Position numbers and translations under genes: made by a program
Assembly: GCA_965662545.1 (NCBI GenBank)
Contig: CBFIHZ010000039.1
Span: forward strand, 1 to 30,024
Length of the DNA stretch: 30,024 nucleotides
From: CPC320 sp002684375
Lineage (GTDB): Bacteria > Pseudomonadota > Alphaproteobacteria > Rhodobacterales > Rhodobacteraceae
Direction: 5' to 3'
Notes under the pieces: model-generated
Database searches by the model: none
The model's input: only the letters and a program-made list of their open reading frames with translations
What the model was told of the DNA's origin: nothing
Part shown: one piece after another, positions 8,162 through 15,679 of the stretch
Position numbering within the stretch: the stretch's first letter is position 1
Layout: every line of letters begins with the position of its first letter

Positions 8162-8726
8162 TTATTGCTCCCTGTATTTCATGCTGCTTGATCAGCAGTA
8201 ACATTTCTTTAAATGCGCTTGTTCCAGCTTGTCCGAGCCATTCAAAAATCGCCATTCCGGTGGTCACAATGCTGACCCCGGCGGCGTTTAGGCGGGTTAG
8301 ACAAGTTTTTTTATTTTCTAAGGTTCGTGATGCGATTGCGTCAGATACCAAAAACACCTCATAGCCTTCGTCCAATAAGCTGGCGGTGGTCTGCACGACG
8401 CAGATATAGGCCTCCATGCCGGTTAGAATAACCTGTTGCCTATTGAGGGATGTGAATGCAGTCGCAAAGCTACTGTCCTGCAGGCATGAAAAGCATAGCT
8501 TGGATAATACAGGCGACTGACCGGCAGCGTTTTTGATCGTGGGTATAGTGGCCCCCAAACCTTCCGGATATTGTTCGGTCAAAATGGATGGAACCATGAT
8601 CTTCTCGGCGACCTCACGTAAAAGGCAGGTGTTTGTTATCGTGTGATCGGGCGCAACCATTGCGGAAACAGGACGATTTTGCATATCGATCACCACCAGT
8701 GCTGAGTCTTGCGCCTTGATTAACAT
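8148..8726 (-). CDS. Isochorismatase-like cysteine hydrolase
   Basis: A 192-residue member of the isochorismatase/nicotinamidase superfamily, cytosolic, with no signal peptide. The catalytic triad is readable: D14 in VVIDMQN, K76 in LSKLCFS and nucleophile C109 in GMEAYICVVQT. The family hydrolyses amide or ester bonds of small molecules, so the protein is an amidase or hydrolase of unknown substrate; isochorismate itself is unlikely here. The gene is first in the operon with sucC (14-base overlap) and sucD. The ATG at 8726 has only a weak ribosome site: an AAGGAG lies too far upstream, and the frame it would serve is stopped just before the ATG. Its place beside an oxalate operon suggests a substrate releasing oxalate or a related acid (for instance an oxamate-like amide), but that is a guess. 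Confidence 0.85.
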   Translation of the reverse strand: MLIKAQDSALVVIDMQNRPVSAMVAPDHTITNTCLLREVAEKIMVPSILTEQYPEGLGATIPTIKNAAGQSPVLSKLCFSCLQDSSFATAFTSLNRQQVILTGMEAYICVVQTTASLLDEGYEVFLVSDAIASRTLENKKTCLTRLNAAGVSIVTTGMAIFEWLGQAGTSAFKEMLLLIKQHEIQGAINEHP

Positions 8727-8755
8727 TCAGCTGTTTCTCAAAGATAACTCCTTAA

Positions 8756-8773
8756 GGTATGTGGTATACCACA
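8756..8773. promoter_or_regulatory. GntR-type operator, hydrolase-sucCD side
   Basis: GGTATGTGGTATACC at 8756-8770 contains the 14-bp perfect palindrome TGTGGTATACCACA at 8760-8773. A TGGTnnACCA-like core is typical of operators for FadR/FCD-subfamily GntR repressors, and the gntR gene is adjacent. The site lies 30 bases upstream of the hydrolase ATG, just downstream of a minus-strand TTGACA hexamer at 8786-8781, so bound protein would block transcription of hydrolase-sucC-sucD. Confidence 0.75.
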
Positions 8774-8780
8774 GACTGTG

Positions 8781-8786
8781 TGTCAA
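8781..8786 (-). promoter_or_regulatory. Candidate minus-35 box for hydrolase-sucCD
   Basis: The minus strand reads TTGACA here, a perfect minus-35 hexamer. The matching minus-10 would fall within 8758-8764, inside the operator, but the bases there are a poor match (CACATA), so the promoter is plausible rather than clear. Confidence 0.35.
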
Positions 8787-8830
8787 TACTAAGTTCATGA
8801 ATTTTTGTTTAAAATTTACCAGTATTAGAA

Positions 8831-8858
8831 TTGACTATTCGTTTTTCGGGTGTAAGGT
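8831..8858 (+). promoter_or_regulatory. Candidate promoter of the gntR-oxc operon
   Basis: TTGACT at 8831-8836 is a good minus-35 hexamer and TAAGGT at 8853-8858, 16 bases downstream, could serve as a weak minus-10. The latter overlaps the second operator copy, consistent with autorepression by the GntR protein. No other strong plus-strand promoter is apparent before the gntR start. Confidence 0.4.
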
Positions 8859-8870
8859 ATACCACATACC
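8856..8870. promoter_or_regulatory. GntR-type operator, gntR-oxc side
   Basis: GGTATACCACATACC is the exact reverse complement of the 15 bases at 8756-8770, placed 85 bases away. The two copies thus point in opposite directions, one towards each divergent operon. It lies downstream of a TTGACT hexamer and 34 bases before the gntR ribosome site. I did not find this motif upstream of the reductase, tctC or formate dehydrogenase genes. Confidence 0.75.
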
Positions 8871-8916
8871 CAAGGTCAGAATTGCTGGGGCCGTAGGTTT
8901 TTTGGAGGCGTTAGAG

Positions 8917-9633
8917 GTGTCGATCGGCGACAAACTGAGACCGATAAGCGAGAGCTTTACGTTAAAGGATCATACGTTCAACCTCCTGCGGGCGGCCATA
9001 CTTGATATGGATATTTATGGACCAGAAGCTGATTTGCGGCTTGATGAGCGCAAGCTGGCCGAAAGCCTAGGCATCTCGCGCACGCCAATACGCGAGGCAC
9101 TGGCGCGTTTGGCGCAAGAAGATCTGGTTCAGATCGTCCCGCGAAAGGGTGTTTTTGTCTGCCGTAAGACTCGCGAAGAGATCTTGGAGATGGTGGTGAC
9201 TTGGGCGGCACTTGAAAGTATGGCGGCGCGTCTGGCGACCGTGCATGCAACCGACGCAGATTTGGTGGCGCTGCGTAAATTCGCAATGAAACACAGCAGC
9301 GATGCAGTGCGTGCCGATATCGAAGAATACTCGGATGCGAACATCAAGTTCCATCAGTTCATTCTCAAGCTCTCCGGTTGTGCGCTATTGGGTGAAACCG
9401 CTGAGGGTTTGTTCATCCATATGCGGGCTATTCGTCGGCGAGCCATGGGTGAAAGTGACCGTGCGCAGCGATCTGTGGTTGACCACATGGAAATAATTGA
9501 GGCGCTGGTTGCGCGTGATGCCGATCTGGCATCGTCCCGCGTGCGCGAGCACACGATGCGCTTGCATGCTCATATCAGTAAAACTTGGGCGCGACTTGAG
9601 ATACTGGGTGCCGCCAAGAGTGCCGCTACCTAG
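8917..9633 (+). CDS. GntR-family transcriptional regulator (FCD domain)
   Basis: A 238-residue regulator with an N-terminal winged helix (LDERKLAESLGISRTPIREA, then LARLAQEDLVQIVPRKGVFV) and a C-terminal all-helical FCD ligand domain with the usual histidine/aspartate positions (DANIKFHQFI, DHMEIIEAL, REHTMRLHAH). The frame is open back to 8716, but that extension would cross the operators and promoter. The start GTG at 8917 is chosen because GGAGG at 8904-8908 lies eight bases before it and the length then fits the family. It heads the oxc operon, with oxc following 26 bases after its stop. The two operator copies upstream suggest it represses itself and both divergent operons. The ligand is likely oxalate, an oxalate-derived CoA ester or a related acid, which is inference from context. 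Confidence 0.88.
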   Translation: MSIGDKLRPISESFTLKDHTFNLLRAAILDMDIYGPEADLRLDERKLAESLGISRTPIREALARLAQEDLVQIVPRKGVFVCRKTREEILEMVVTWAALESMAARLATVHATDADLVALRKFAMKHSSDAVRADIEEYSDANIKFHQFILKLSGCALLGETAEGLFIHMRAIRRRAMGESDRAQRSVVDHMEIIEALVARDADLASSRVREHTMRLHAHISKTWARLEILGAAKSAAT

Positions 9634-9659
9634 AAATTCTAATATTACGGGGATACCTA

Positions 9660-11411
9660 ATGACTACGAAAGAAAGTAAGCAGAGCTTGGAAAATGATCA
9701 TGACGCCCCTGTGCCGGGTGCTTTGACGGATGGATTTCACCTGCTTATTGACGCTATGAAGCTGAATGATTTGAACACAATTTATGGTGTGCCGGGTATT
9801 CCGATTACTGATTTTGGTCGCATGGCTCAAGCCGCAGGTATGCGGGTGATTTCTTTCCGGCATGAACAGAATGCCGGGAATGCCGCAGCCATCGCCGGGT
9901 TTCTAACCAAAAAGCCGGGGGTCTGCCTGACCGTGTCTGCACCTGGTTTTTTGAACGGTTTGACTGCGCTGGCGCACGCGACAACAAATTGTTGGCCAAT
10001 GATCCTGATTTCCGGGTCATCGGAGCGTGAAGTGGTGGATTTGATGCAGGGCGACTATGAAGAAATGGACCAACTGGCGATTGCCAAGCCCTTATGTAAG
10101 GCCGCTTACCGGATTTTGCATGCCGAAGATATCGGTATTGGTTTGGCACGCGCCATTCGGTCCGCGGTGTCTGGCCGGCCTGGTGGTGTTTATCTGGATA
10201 TTCCCGGTGCGTTGCTAGGGCAGGTGATGGATCAGGTTGAGGGTGAGAAGTCGCTGGTAAAAGTGATAGACCCCGCGCCTGCCCAAGCCCCGGCACCGCA
10301 TGCGGTTGCCCGAGCACTTGATGTGATCAAGGGGGCAAATAAGCCCCTGATTATCCTTGGTAAAGGCGCTGCCTATGCCCAAGCTGATGATCTGGTCCGC
10401 CAATTTGTCGAGACAAGTGGCATTCCTTATCTCCCCATGAGCATGGCGAAAGGTCTTTTGCCCGATACGCACGCTCAGTCGGCAGGGCCTGCGCGGTCGC
10501 TGGTGCTCAAGGAAGCTGATGTGGTGATTATGGTGGGGGCACGCCTCAACTGGTTGCTGTCGCATGGTAAGGGCAAACAGTGGGGCCCACCGCATTCCAC
10601 AAAATTTGTACAGATCGATATCGAGCCTAAGGAAATGGATAGTAACGTTGAAATTGCGGCGCCATTGGTGGGTGATATTGGATCAGTTTTGTCAGCGCTT
10701 TTGGCCGGCATGGGGGATAACTGGGTTAAGGCCTCCTCTGACTGGATAAATGTTGTCAAAGCTAAAAAAGAGGCCAACATCGCTCGTATGGCGCCCAAGT
10801 TACAAAACAATAATTCGCCCATGGATTACAATGGTGCGCTGGGCGCGCTTAAACGTATCGTGGCTGAGCGGCCAGATGCCATGCTCGTTAATGAAGGTGC
10901 CAACACGTTGGATTTTGCACGTAGCATCATCGACATGCATCAACCCCGTAAACGTTTAGACGTTGGAACCTGGGGCGTAATGGGGGTCGGGATGGGCAGC
11001 GCGATTGCCGCAGCGGTTGAAACGGGCAAGCCTGTTTTATGCATAGAGGGGGACAGCGCCTTTGGGTTTTCCGGGATGGAGGTCGAAACCATCTGCCGTT
11101 ATAACCTTCCGGTTTGTATCGTGGTCTTCAACAACAACGGTATTTATCGCGGGACTGATGTAAATGAGTCTGGTGGGACAGATGTCGCGACCACGGTGTT
11201 TGTAAAAAACGCACGCTATGACATGATGATGCAGGCTTTTGGAGGTGTAGGCGTTCACGTGACCAACCCCGATGAGCTGTCTCGTGCGGTGAATGACGCT
11301 ATGGATTCAGGCAAGCCAACCTTGATCAATGCGGCCATTGACCCCGCAGCGGGTAAGGAAAGCGGCAACATAGGCAGCCTCAATCCGGTGAGCGTTGTTG
11401 GGAAAAAATAA
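9660..11411 (+). CDS. oxc: Oxalyl-CoA decarboxylase
   Basis: A 583-residue thiamine diphosphate enzyme that decarboxylates oxalyl-CoA to formyl-CoA in the cytosol. It closely follows the Oxalobacter formigenes enzyme (568 residues) as I recall it: LTDGFHLLIDAMKLND, SFRHEQNAG with the thiamine-activating E69, TVSAPGFLNGLT, SSEREVVDLMQGDYEEMDQ with Y133, KGLLPDTHAQSA, and EGDSAFGFSGMEVETICRYN followed by NNNGIYRG. The metal/thiamine motif runs from G464-D465-S466 to the asparagines at 491-493. About 14 extra residues precede the conserved start. The C-terminal KESGNIGSLNPVSVVGKK matches the tail that closes over the CoA ester in the known enzyme. It is second in the operon, between gntR and frc, the expected partner that recycles formyl-CoA. 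Confidence 0.97.
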   Translation: MTTKESKQSLENDHDAPVPGALTDGFHLLIDAMKLNDLNTIYGVPGIPITDFGRMAQAAGMRVISFRHEQNAGNAAAIAGFLTKKPGVCLTVSAPGFLNGLTALAHATTNCWPMILISGSSEREVVDLMQGDYEEMDQLAIAKPLCKAAYRILHAEDIGIGLARAIRSAVSGRPGGVYLDIPGALLGQVMDQVEGEKSLVKVIDPAPAQAPAPHAVARALDVIKGANKPLIILGKGAAYAQADDLVRQFVETSGIPYLPMSMAKGLLPDTHAQSAGPARSLVLKEADVVIMVGARLNWLLSHGKGKQWGPPHSTKFVQIDIEPKEMDSNVEIAAPLVGDIGSVLSALLAGMGDNWVKASSDWINVVKAKKEANIARMAPKLQNNNSPMDYNGALGALKRIVAERPDAMLVNEGANTLDFARSIIDMHQPRKRLDVGTWGVMGVGMGSAIAAAVETGKPVLCIEGDSAFGFSGMEVETICRYNLPVCIVVFNNNGIYRGTDVNESGGTDVATTVFVKNARYDMMMQAFGGVGVHVTNPDELSRAVNDAMDSGKPTLINAAIDPAAGKESGNIGSLNPVSVVGKK

Positions 11412-11448
11412 TCCGATTTAGAGAAATTCGAAACGACAGGAATGCACA

Positions 11449-12720
11449 ATGAAAGCTCTTGAAGGCATCAAGATACTAGATTTCACCCATGTTCAATCAG
11501 GCCCGACCTGCACACAGCTTTTGGGTTGGTTCGGCGCAGACGTGATAAAAGTCGAACGGCCCGGTGTCGGGGATGCCACGCGCAAGCAACTGGTTGATGT
11601 GCCCGGCGCCGACAGTCTGTATTTCACCATGCTCAACCACAACAAGCGTTCGATTGAGCTGAATTCAAAAAATGAGACTGGCAAGGAGGTTTTGACCCGG
11701 TTGATTCAGGAATGTGACGTCATGGTCGAGAATTTCGCGCCCGGTGCCCTAGACCGGATGGGGTTCTCTTGGGAGCGTGTGCAAGAGATTAATCCGCGCA
11801 TGATTTTGGCCTCTATCAAAGGTTTTGGACCTGGGAAATATGAAGATTGCAAAGTCTATGAAAACGTCGCCCAATGTGCGGGTGGTTCGGCCTCGACGAC
11901 GGGATTTTTGGATGGTCCTCCGCTTGTGACTGGCGCGCAGATTGGGGATAGCGGAACAGGGTTACACCTGTGTTTGGGAATTGTCACCGCGCTTTTCCAC
12001 CGCGAAAAGAGCGGCCGGGGTCAAAAAGTGACCGCCGCGATGCAGGATGGCGTACTCAATCTTTGTCGGGTCAAACTGCGCGACCAACAACGGCTCGAAA
12101 AGGGTCCTTTGACCGAGTATTCACAGTTTGGTGAAGGCATTCCCTTTGCAGAGGCCACGCCGCGTGCTGGCAATGATTCAGGGGGCGGTCAACCGGGCCG
12201 TATTCTCAAGTGCAAAGGCTGGGAGACAGATGCCAACGCCTATACATATTTCATCACGCAAGCTGCAGTTTGGGGTAAGGTTTGTGATGTGATTGGCAAG
12301 CCTGATTGGAAAGACGCACCGGGATATGTGACGCCGGCAGAGCGTCTGGATAAGCTGAACGAGATTTTTGACGCTATCGAAGCTTGGACAATGACAAAGA
12401 CCAAATTTGAAGTCATGGACATTTGCAATCCGCTCGATATCCCGGTTGGTCCGATCCTTTCTACCAAAGAAATTATGGATGATGACGGTCTGCGAGCCAC
12501 AGGAACGATCGTCGATGTCGATCACCCAGAACGGGGACGTTATGTCAGCGTCGGTTGCCCGATCAAATTGAGCGATAGCCCTGTCGAAGTTACACGCTCG
12601 CCACTTTTAGGCGAGCATACAACTGAAATCCTGTCGGATGTTTTGGGATACGGCGGTGAAGATTTGGGACGCATTTTTGACTCTGGCGCCGTCGGGACCA
12701 AAAAGGTGGCAGCACAATGA
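11449..12720 (+). CDS. frc: Formyl-CoA:oxalate CoA-transferase
   Basis: A 423-residue class III CoA-transferase. It moves CoA from formyl-CoA to oxalate, yielding formate and the oxalyl-CoA used by Oxc. Blocks shared with the Oxalobacter enzyme (428 residues) include LDFTHVQSGPTCTQ, DSLYFTMLNHNKRSIEL, VMVENFAPGALDRMGF, KVYENVAQCAGG, LRDQQRLEKG and the glycine loop GGGQPG. The catalytic aspartate is D167 in TGAQIGDSGTGLHL. KCKGWETDANAYTYF and LGEHTTEIL complete the match. It follows oxc after 37 bases with an AGG ribosome site, and its stop overlaps the next gene's start (ATGA). It differs from the Oxalobacter protein by lacking a short insertion before the glycine loop. A generic CaiB/BaiF transferase is very unlikely given the oxc neighbour and the shared blocks. 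Confidence 0.96.
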   Translation: MKALEGIKILDFTHVQSGPTCTQLLGWFGADVIKVERPGVGDATRKQLVDVPGADSLYFTMLNHNKRSIELNSKNETGKEVLTRLIQECDVMVENFAPGALDRMGFSWERVQEINPRMILASIKGFGPGKYEDCKVYENVAQCAGGSASTTGFLDGPPLVTGAQIGDSGTGLHLCLGIVTALFHREKSGRGQKVTAAMQDGVLNLCRVKLRDQQRLEKGPLTEYSQFGEGIPFAEATPRAGNDSGGGQPGRILKCKGWETDANAYTYFITQAAVWGKVCDVIGKPDWKDAPGYVTPAERLDKLNEIFDAIEAWTMTKTKFEVMDICNPLDIPVGPILSTKEIMDDDGLRATGTIVDVDHPERGRYVSVGCPIKLSDSPVEVTRSPLLGEHTTEILSDVLGYGGEDLGRIFDSGAVGTKKVAAQ

Positions 12721-13646
12721 CCGATAAGATGCGCCTGATCATTATGGGTCAACAAGCGTTTGGCAAGGATGTACTGGCGAAACTGCTGGAGGCGGGGCGC
12801 GACGAGGTTGTCGCGGTTTACTGTGAACCGGATCGCGCGGCAAAGCCGGTCGACCCCATCAAGGAATTTGCCTTGGAGCAAGGCCTGCCAGTTCATCAGC
12901 CCGCAAATTTTAATGATCCAGAAACTCTAAAGACACTTGCGGCGACCGAAGCCGATTTAATGGTGATGGCTTTCGTCAATGTGTTTGTTCCAGAAGCGGC
13001 CCGCGACACGCCAAAGCATGGTTCGATTTGTTTTCATCCGTCACTTTTGCCGTTGCACCGGGGCCCAAGTGCGGTGAATTGGCCAATTATTATGGGATCT
13101 GAAAAATCTGGCTATAGTTGGTTCTATCCGTCAGATGGTCTGGACGAGGGTGACAGCCTGTTGCAGTGGGAGTGCCCGATTGGACCCGATGATACGGTGA
13201 TCGACCTCTATTTTAAAAAGATTTATCCATCGGCGGTTGCCTCTGTGTTGCAGGTCTGTGATTTGTTTCGCGGTGGAAATCCGCCCCATATTGTTCCCGA
13301 TGAAACGAAAGCGACATATGAGCGGCGCTGCTTGAAAAAACATGCCAAGATCGATTGGAATAAGCCTGTCGGGCACGTCTATAATTTGATCCGTGGCACC
13401 AACCCCGCGCCCGGGGCTTGGACAACGCAGGATGGAGACGAGGTGCAGGTTTATGACGCCTCACGTACGTCTGGTGATGGCATTTCAAGCAAAATTGTCG
13501 AAATCAGCGATGCAGGTGTGACCGTGCAATGCGTTGGAGGGCGCATCGTGATCAAACGGGTGCGGCCCGCCGGGGATGGCAAACAAAAAGCAAGTGATTG
13601 GGCCGCCTCTGTCGGACTCTCGATCGGTGATATGCTTGGTTCGTGA
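12717..13646 (+). CDS. Stand-alone formyltransferase, 10-formyl-THF hydrolase-like
   Basis: A 309-residue protein with the Fmt-type N-terminal folate-binding formyl-transfer domain and an Fmt C-terminal-like domain (from about residue 205). It resembles the N-terminal hydrolase domain of 10-formyl-THF dehydrogenase (ALDH1L1) more than Fmt itself: IIMGQQAFGKDVLAKLL, HGSICFHPSLLPLHRGPSAV, NWPIIMGSEKSGYSWFY, DGLDEGDSLLQWEC and IGPDDTVIDLYFKKIYPSAV. Catalytic residues are H107 (HPSLLP motif) and D143 (GLDEGD), matching H106 and D142 of ALDH1L1. No aldehyde dehydrogenase domain is attached. Its ATG overlaps the frc stop by four bases, and fhs follows after 35 bases. It could hydrolyse 10-formyl-THF to formate, or exchange formyl between formyl-CoA and THF; the sequence does not decide. 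A housekeeping Fmt role is unlikely in this setting. Confidence 0.85.
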   Translation: MTDKMRLIIMGQQAFGKDVLAKLLEAGRDEVVAVYCEPDRAAKPVDPIKEFALEQGLPVHQPANFNDPETLKTLAATEADLMVMAFVNVFVPEAARDTPKHGSICFHPSLLPLHRGPSAVNWPIIMGSEKSGYSWFYPSDGLDEGDSLLQWECPIGPDDTVIDLYFKKIYPSAVASVLQVCDLFRGGNPPHIVPDETKATYERRCLKKHAKIDWNKPVGHVYNLIRGTNPAPGAWTTQDGDEVQVYDASRTSGDGISSKIVEISDAGVTVQCVGGRIVIKRVRPAGDGKQKASDWAASVGLSIGDMLGS

Positions 13647-13681
13647 CGAGTAACAAAAGTTCTACTGTAAGGTTATGAAAT

Positions 13682-15436
13682 ATGTCTGATATCGAAATTG
13701 CACGCGCGGCTAGTAAAAAACCGATCCAAGAGATCGCCGCCAAAATAGGCATCTCAAATGAGCATATTTTGCCGTATGGGCATGACAAAGCCAAGGTATC
13801 CGAAGCGTTCATCAAGTCGCTTTCAAACGAAAAAGACGGTCATCTGATTCTTGTGACGGCGATCAATCCGACACCGGCAGGCGAAGGCAAAACAACCACA
13901 ACGGTTGGTCTGGGTGACGGCCTGAATGCGATTGGCAAAAAGGCAGCAGTTTGTATTAGAGAAGCTTCGCTGGGACCCTGTTTTGGCATGAAGGGTGGGG
14001 CAGCTGGTGGCGGATATGCTCAGGTTGTTCCGATGGAAGAAATGAACTTGCACTTCACGGGCGATTTTCACGCGATTACTTCGGCCCATAACTTGCTGGC
14101 AGCGATGTTGGACAACCATGTTTATTGGGGCAACGAATTGGAAATTGATATCCGTCGGGTCGCTTATCGGCGGGTGATAGATATGAATGATCGCGCCTTG
14201 CGCCAGGTGGTTTGCAATCTTGGCGGGGTCGCCAACGGTTTCCCGCGCGAAGCCGGGTTTGATATCACCGTCGCCTCGGAGGTGATGGCGATTTTATGTC
14301 TGGCGAACGATCTGGCTGATCTTGAAAAACGTCTGGGCGATATCATTGTGGCTTACCGTCGCGATCGTTCTCCGGTCTATGCCCGCGACATCAAAGCTGA
14401 CGGGGCGATGACCGTTTTGTTGCAGCAAGCTATGCAGCCGAATATTGTGCAAACGCTTGAAAATAATCCGGCTTTTGTACATGGTGGGCCTTTTGCCAAT
14501 ATTGCGCATGGCTGCAATTCGGTGGTGGCCACCAAAACGGCATTGAAACTGGCCGATTATGTGGTGACCGAAGCTGGCTTTGGTGCCGATCTCGGAGCCG
14601 AAAAGTTCATGAACATCAAGTGCCGCAAGGCCGGTATTTCGCCACAGGCGGTTGTGCTGGTTGCCACGGTACGCGCGATGAAGATGAACGGCGGCGTCGG
14701 CAAGGCTGATTTGGGGACTGAGAATGTCGCGGCTGTTCAAAATGGCTGCTCGAACCTTGGAAGACATATTGAAAACCTGAAACTGTTCGGCGTCCCTGTT
14801 GTTGTGGCGATCAATCATTTTGTGACCGACACAGATGCCGAAGTGGAGGCGATCAAAGCCTATGCCGAGTCTCAAGGCTCGGAGGCGATTTTGTGCCAGC
14901 ACTGGTCAAAAGGCAGTGATGGCGCAAAAGATCTTGCAAAGCGGGTTGTTGAGATTGTTGAAGAAGGCAGCGCACATTTTGCACCGCTCTATCCAGACGA
15001 GATGTCTTTACTTGAGAAAATCGAAACTGTTGCCAAGCGGGTTTACCGCGCCGACGCGGTCATTGCCGATAAAAAAATCCGGGATCAGCTGAAATCATGG
15101 GAAGATCAAGGATATGGCCACCTGCCGGTTTGCATGGCCAAAACTCAATATTCCTTTACCACAGACCCAACCCGTCGCGGTGCGCCGACCGGCCACAGCC
15201 TGCCCGTTCGAGAGGTCCGTCTGTCAGCAGGAGCTGGATTTATCGTGNNNNNNNNTACCCGTCGCGGTGCGCCGACCGGCCACAGCCTGCCCGTTCGAGA
15301 GGTCCGTCTGTCAGCAGGAGCTGGATTTATCGTTGTGGTCTGTGGTGAAATTATGACGATGCCGGGTTTGCCAAGGGTCCCTTCAGCCGAGGCGATTTGC
15401 CTGAACGAAGAGGGGTTGATTGACGGGTTATTCTAA
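13682..15436 (+). CDS. fhs: Formate-tetrahydrofolate ligase
   Basis: ATP-dependent formate-THF ligase (10-formyl-THF synthetase), a cytosolic homotetramer in known members. The P-loop TPAGEGKTTTTVGLGDG near residue 61 is diagnostic. GGAAGGGYAQVVPMEEMNL, HFTGDFHAI, GGPFANIAHGCNS and the C-terminal MPGLPRVPSAEAI support it. As written the frame has 584 codons, but it crosses 8 N at 15248-15255 with a 77-bp segment present on both sides. The offset is 87 bases, so removing one copy restores 555 residues, the family's normal length, without a frameshift. The duplicated segment should be read as an assembly fault. It closes the gntR-oxc-frc operon and gives formate released by Frc a route into one-carbon biosynthesis; running in reverse it would make ATP from 10-formyl-THF. 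Confidence 0.96.
   Translation: MSDIEIARAASKKPIQEIAAKIGISNEHILPYGHDKAKVSEAFIKSLSNEKDGHLILVTAINPTPAGEGKTTTTVGLGDGLNAIGKKAAVCIREASLGPCFGMKGGAAGGGYAQVVPMEEMNLHFTGDFHAITSAHNLLAAMLDNHVYWGNELEIDIRRVAYRRVIDMNDRALRQVVCNLGGVANGFPREAGFDITVASEVMAILCLANDLADLEKRLGDIIVAYRRDRSPVYARDIKADGAMTVLLQQAMQPNIVQTLENNPAFVHGGPFANIAHGCNSVVATKTALKLADYVVTEAGFGADLGAEKFMNIKCRKAGISPQAVVLVATVRAMKMNGGVGKADLGTENVAAVQNGCSNLGRHIENLKLFGVPVVVAINHFVTDTDAEVEAIKAYAESQGSEAILCQHWSKGSDGAKDLAKRVVEIVEEGSAHFAPLYPDEMSLLEKIETVAKRVYRADAVIADKKIRDQLKSWEDQGYGHLPVCMAKTQYSFTTDPTRRGAPTGHSLPVREVRLSAGAGFIVXXXTRRGAPTGHSLPVREVRLSAGAGFIVVVCGEIMTMPGLPRVPSAEAICLNEEGLIDGLF
15170..15333. other. Assembly gap with duplicated 77-bp flanks inside fhs
   Basis: Bases 15170-15246 and 15257-15333 are identical over 77 positions and flank a run of 8 N (15248-15255). 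Both copies encode the same part of Fhs (from TRRGAPTGHSLP to SAGAGFIV). Known ligases contain this stretch once, so the duplicate is almost certainly two contig ends that overlap but were joined as a gap. Confidence 0.92.
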
Positions 15437-15679
15437 CGCGCAAATGATAGAACATATGATACGTAAATATTAAGGGAGGGAAATAAATAAAATAAAATGT
15501 AACGGCATATACAGGTGTGGCCGATTAAAGGACGGGCACTTGCTGCGCTTTAAAATAAAAAAGTGCAAACATAGGGTATAGTAGTTTTAAGATCAAGAAA
15601 ACAAGGCTGCATCAAGACGGTCTAAAATGGGCGAAAAATTATTTCGCTTGAACACTGAAAGCCAAATAGGGAGGACCCA

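Noticed and set aside
8716..8916. N-terminal extension of the GntR frame back to 8716
   Set aside because: It would place coding sequence over both operators and the promoter and adds residues unlike the family; GGAGG followed by GTG at 8917 is a much better start.
12717..13646. Housekeeping methionyl-tRNA formyltransferase (fmt)
   Set aside because: Motifs around the active site follow the ALDH1L1 hydrolase domain more closely, there is no def gene beside it, and it is coupled to frc.
14294..14902. 202-codon open frame antisense to fhs
   Set aside because: No family resemblance and entirely inside the well-supported fhs frame.
15170..15333. True tandem repeat in Fhs
   Set aside because: Identical copies around an N run with in-frame offset are best explained by unmerged contig ends.
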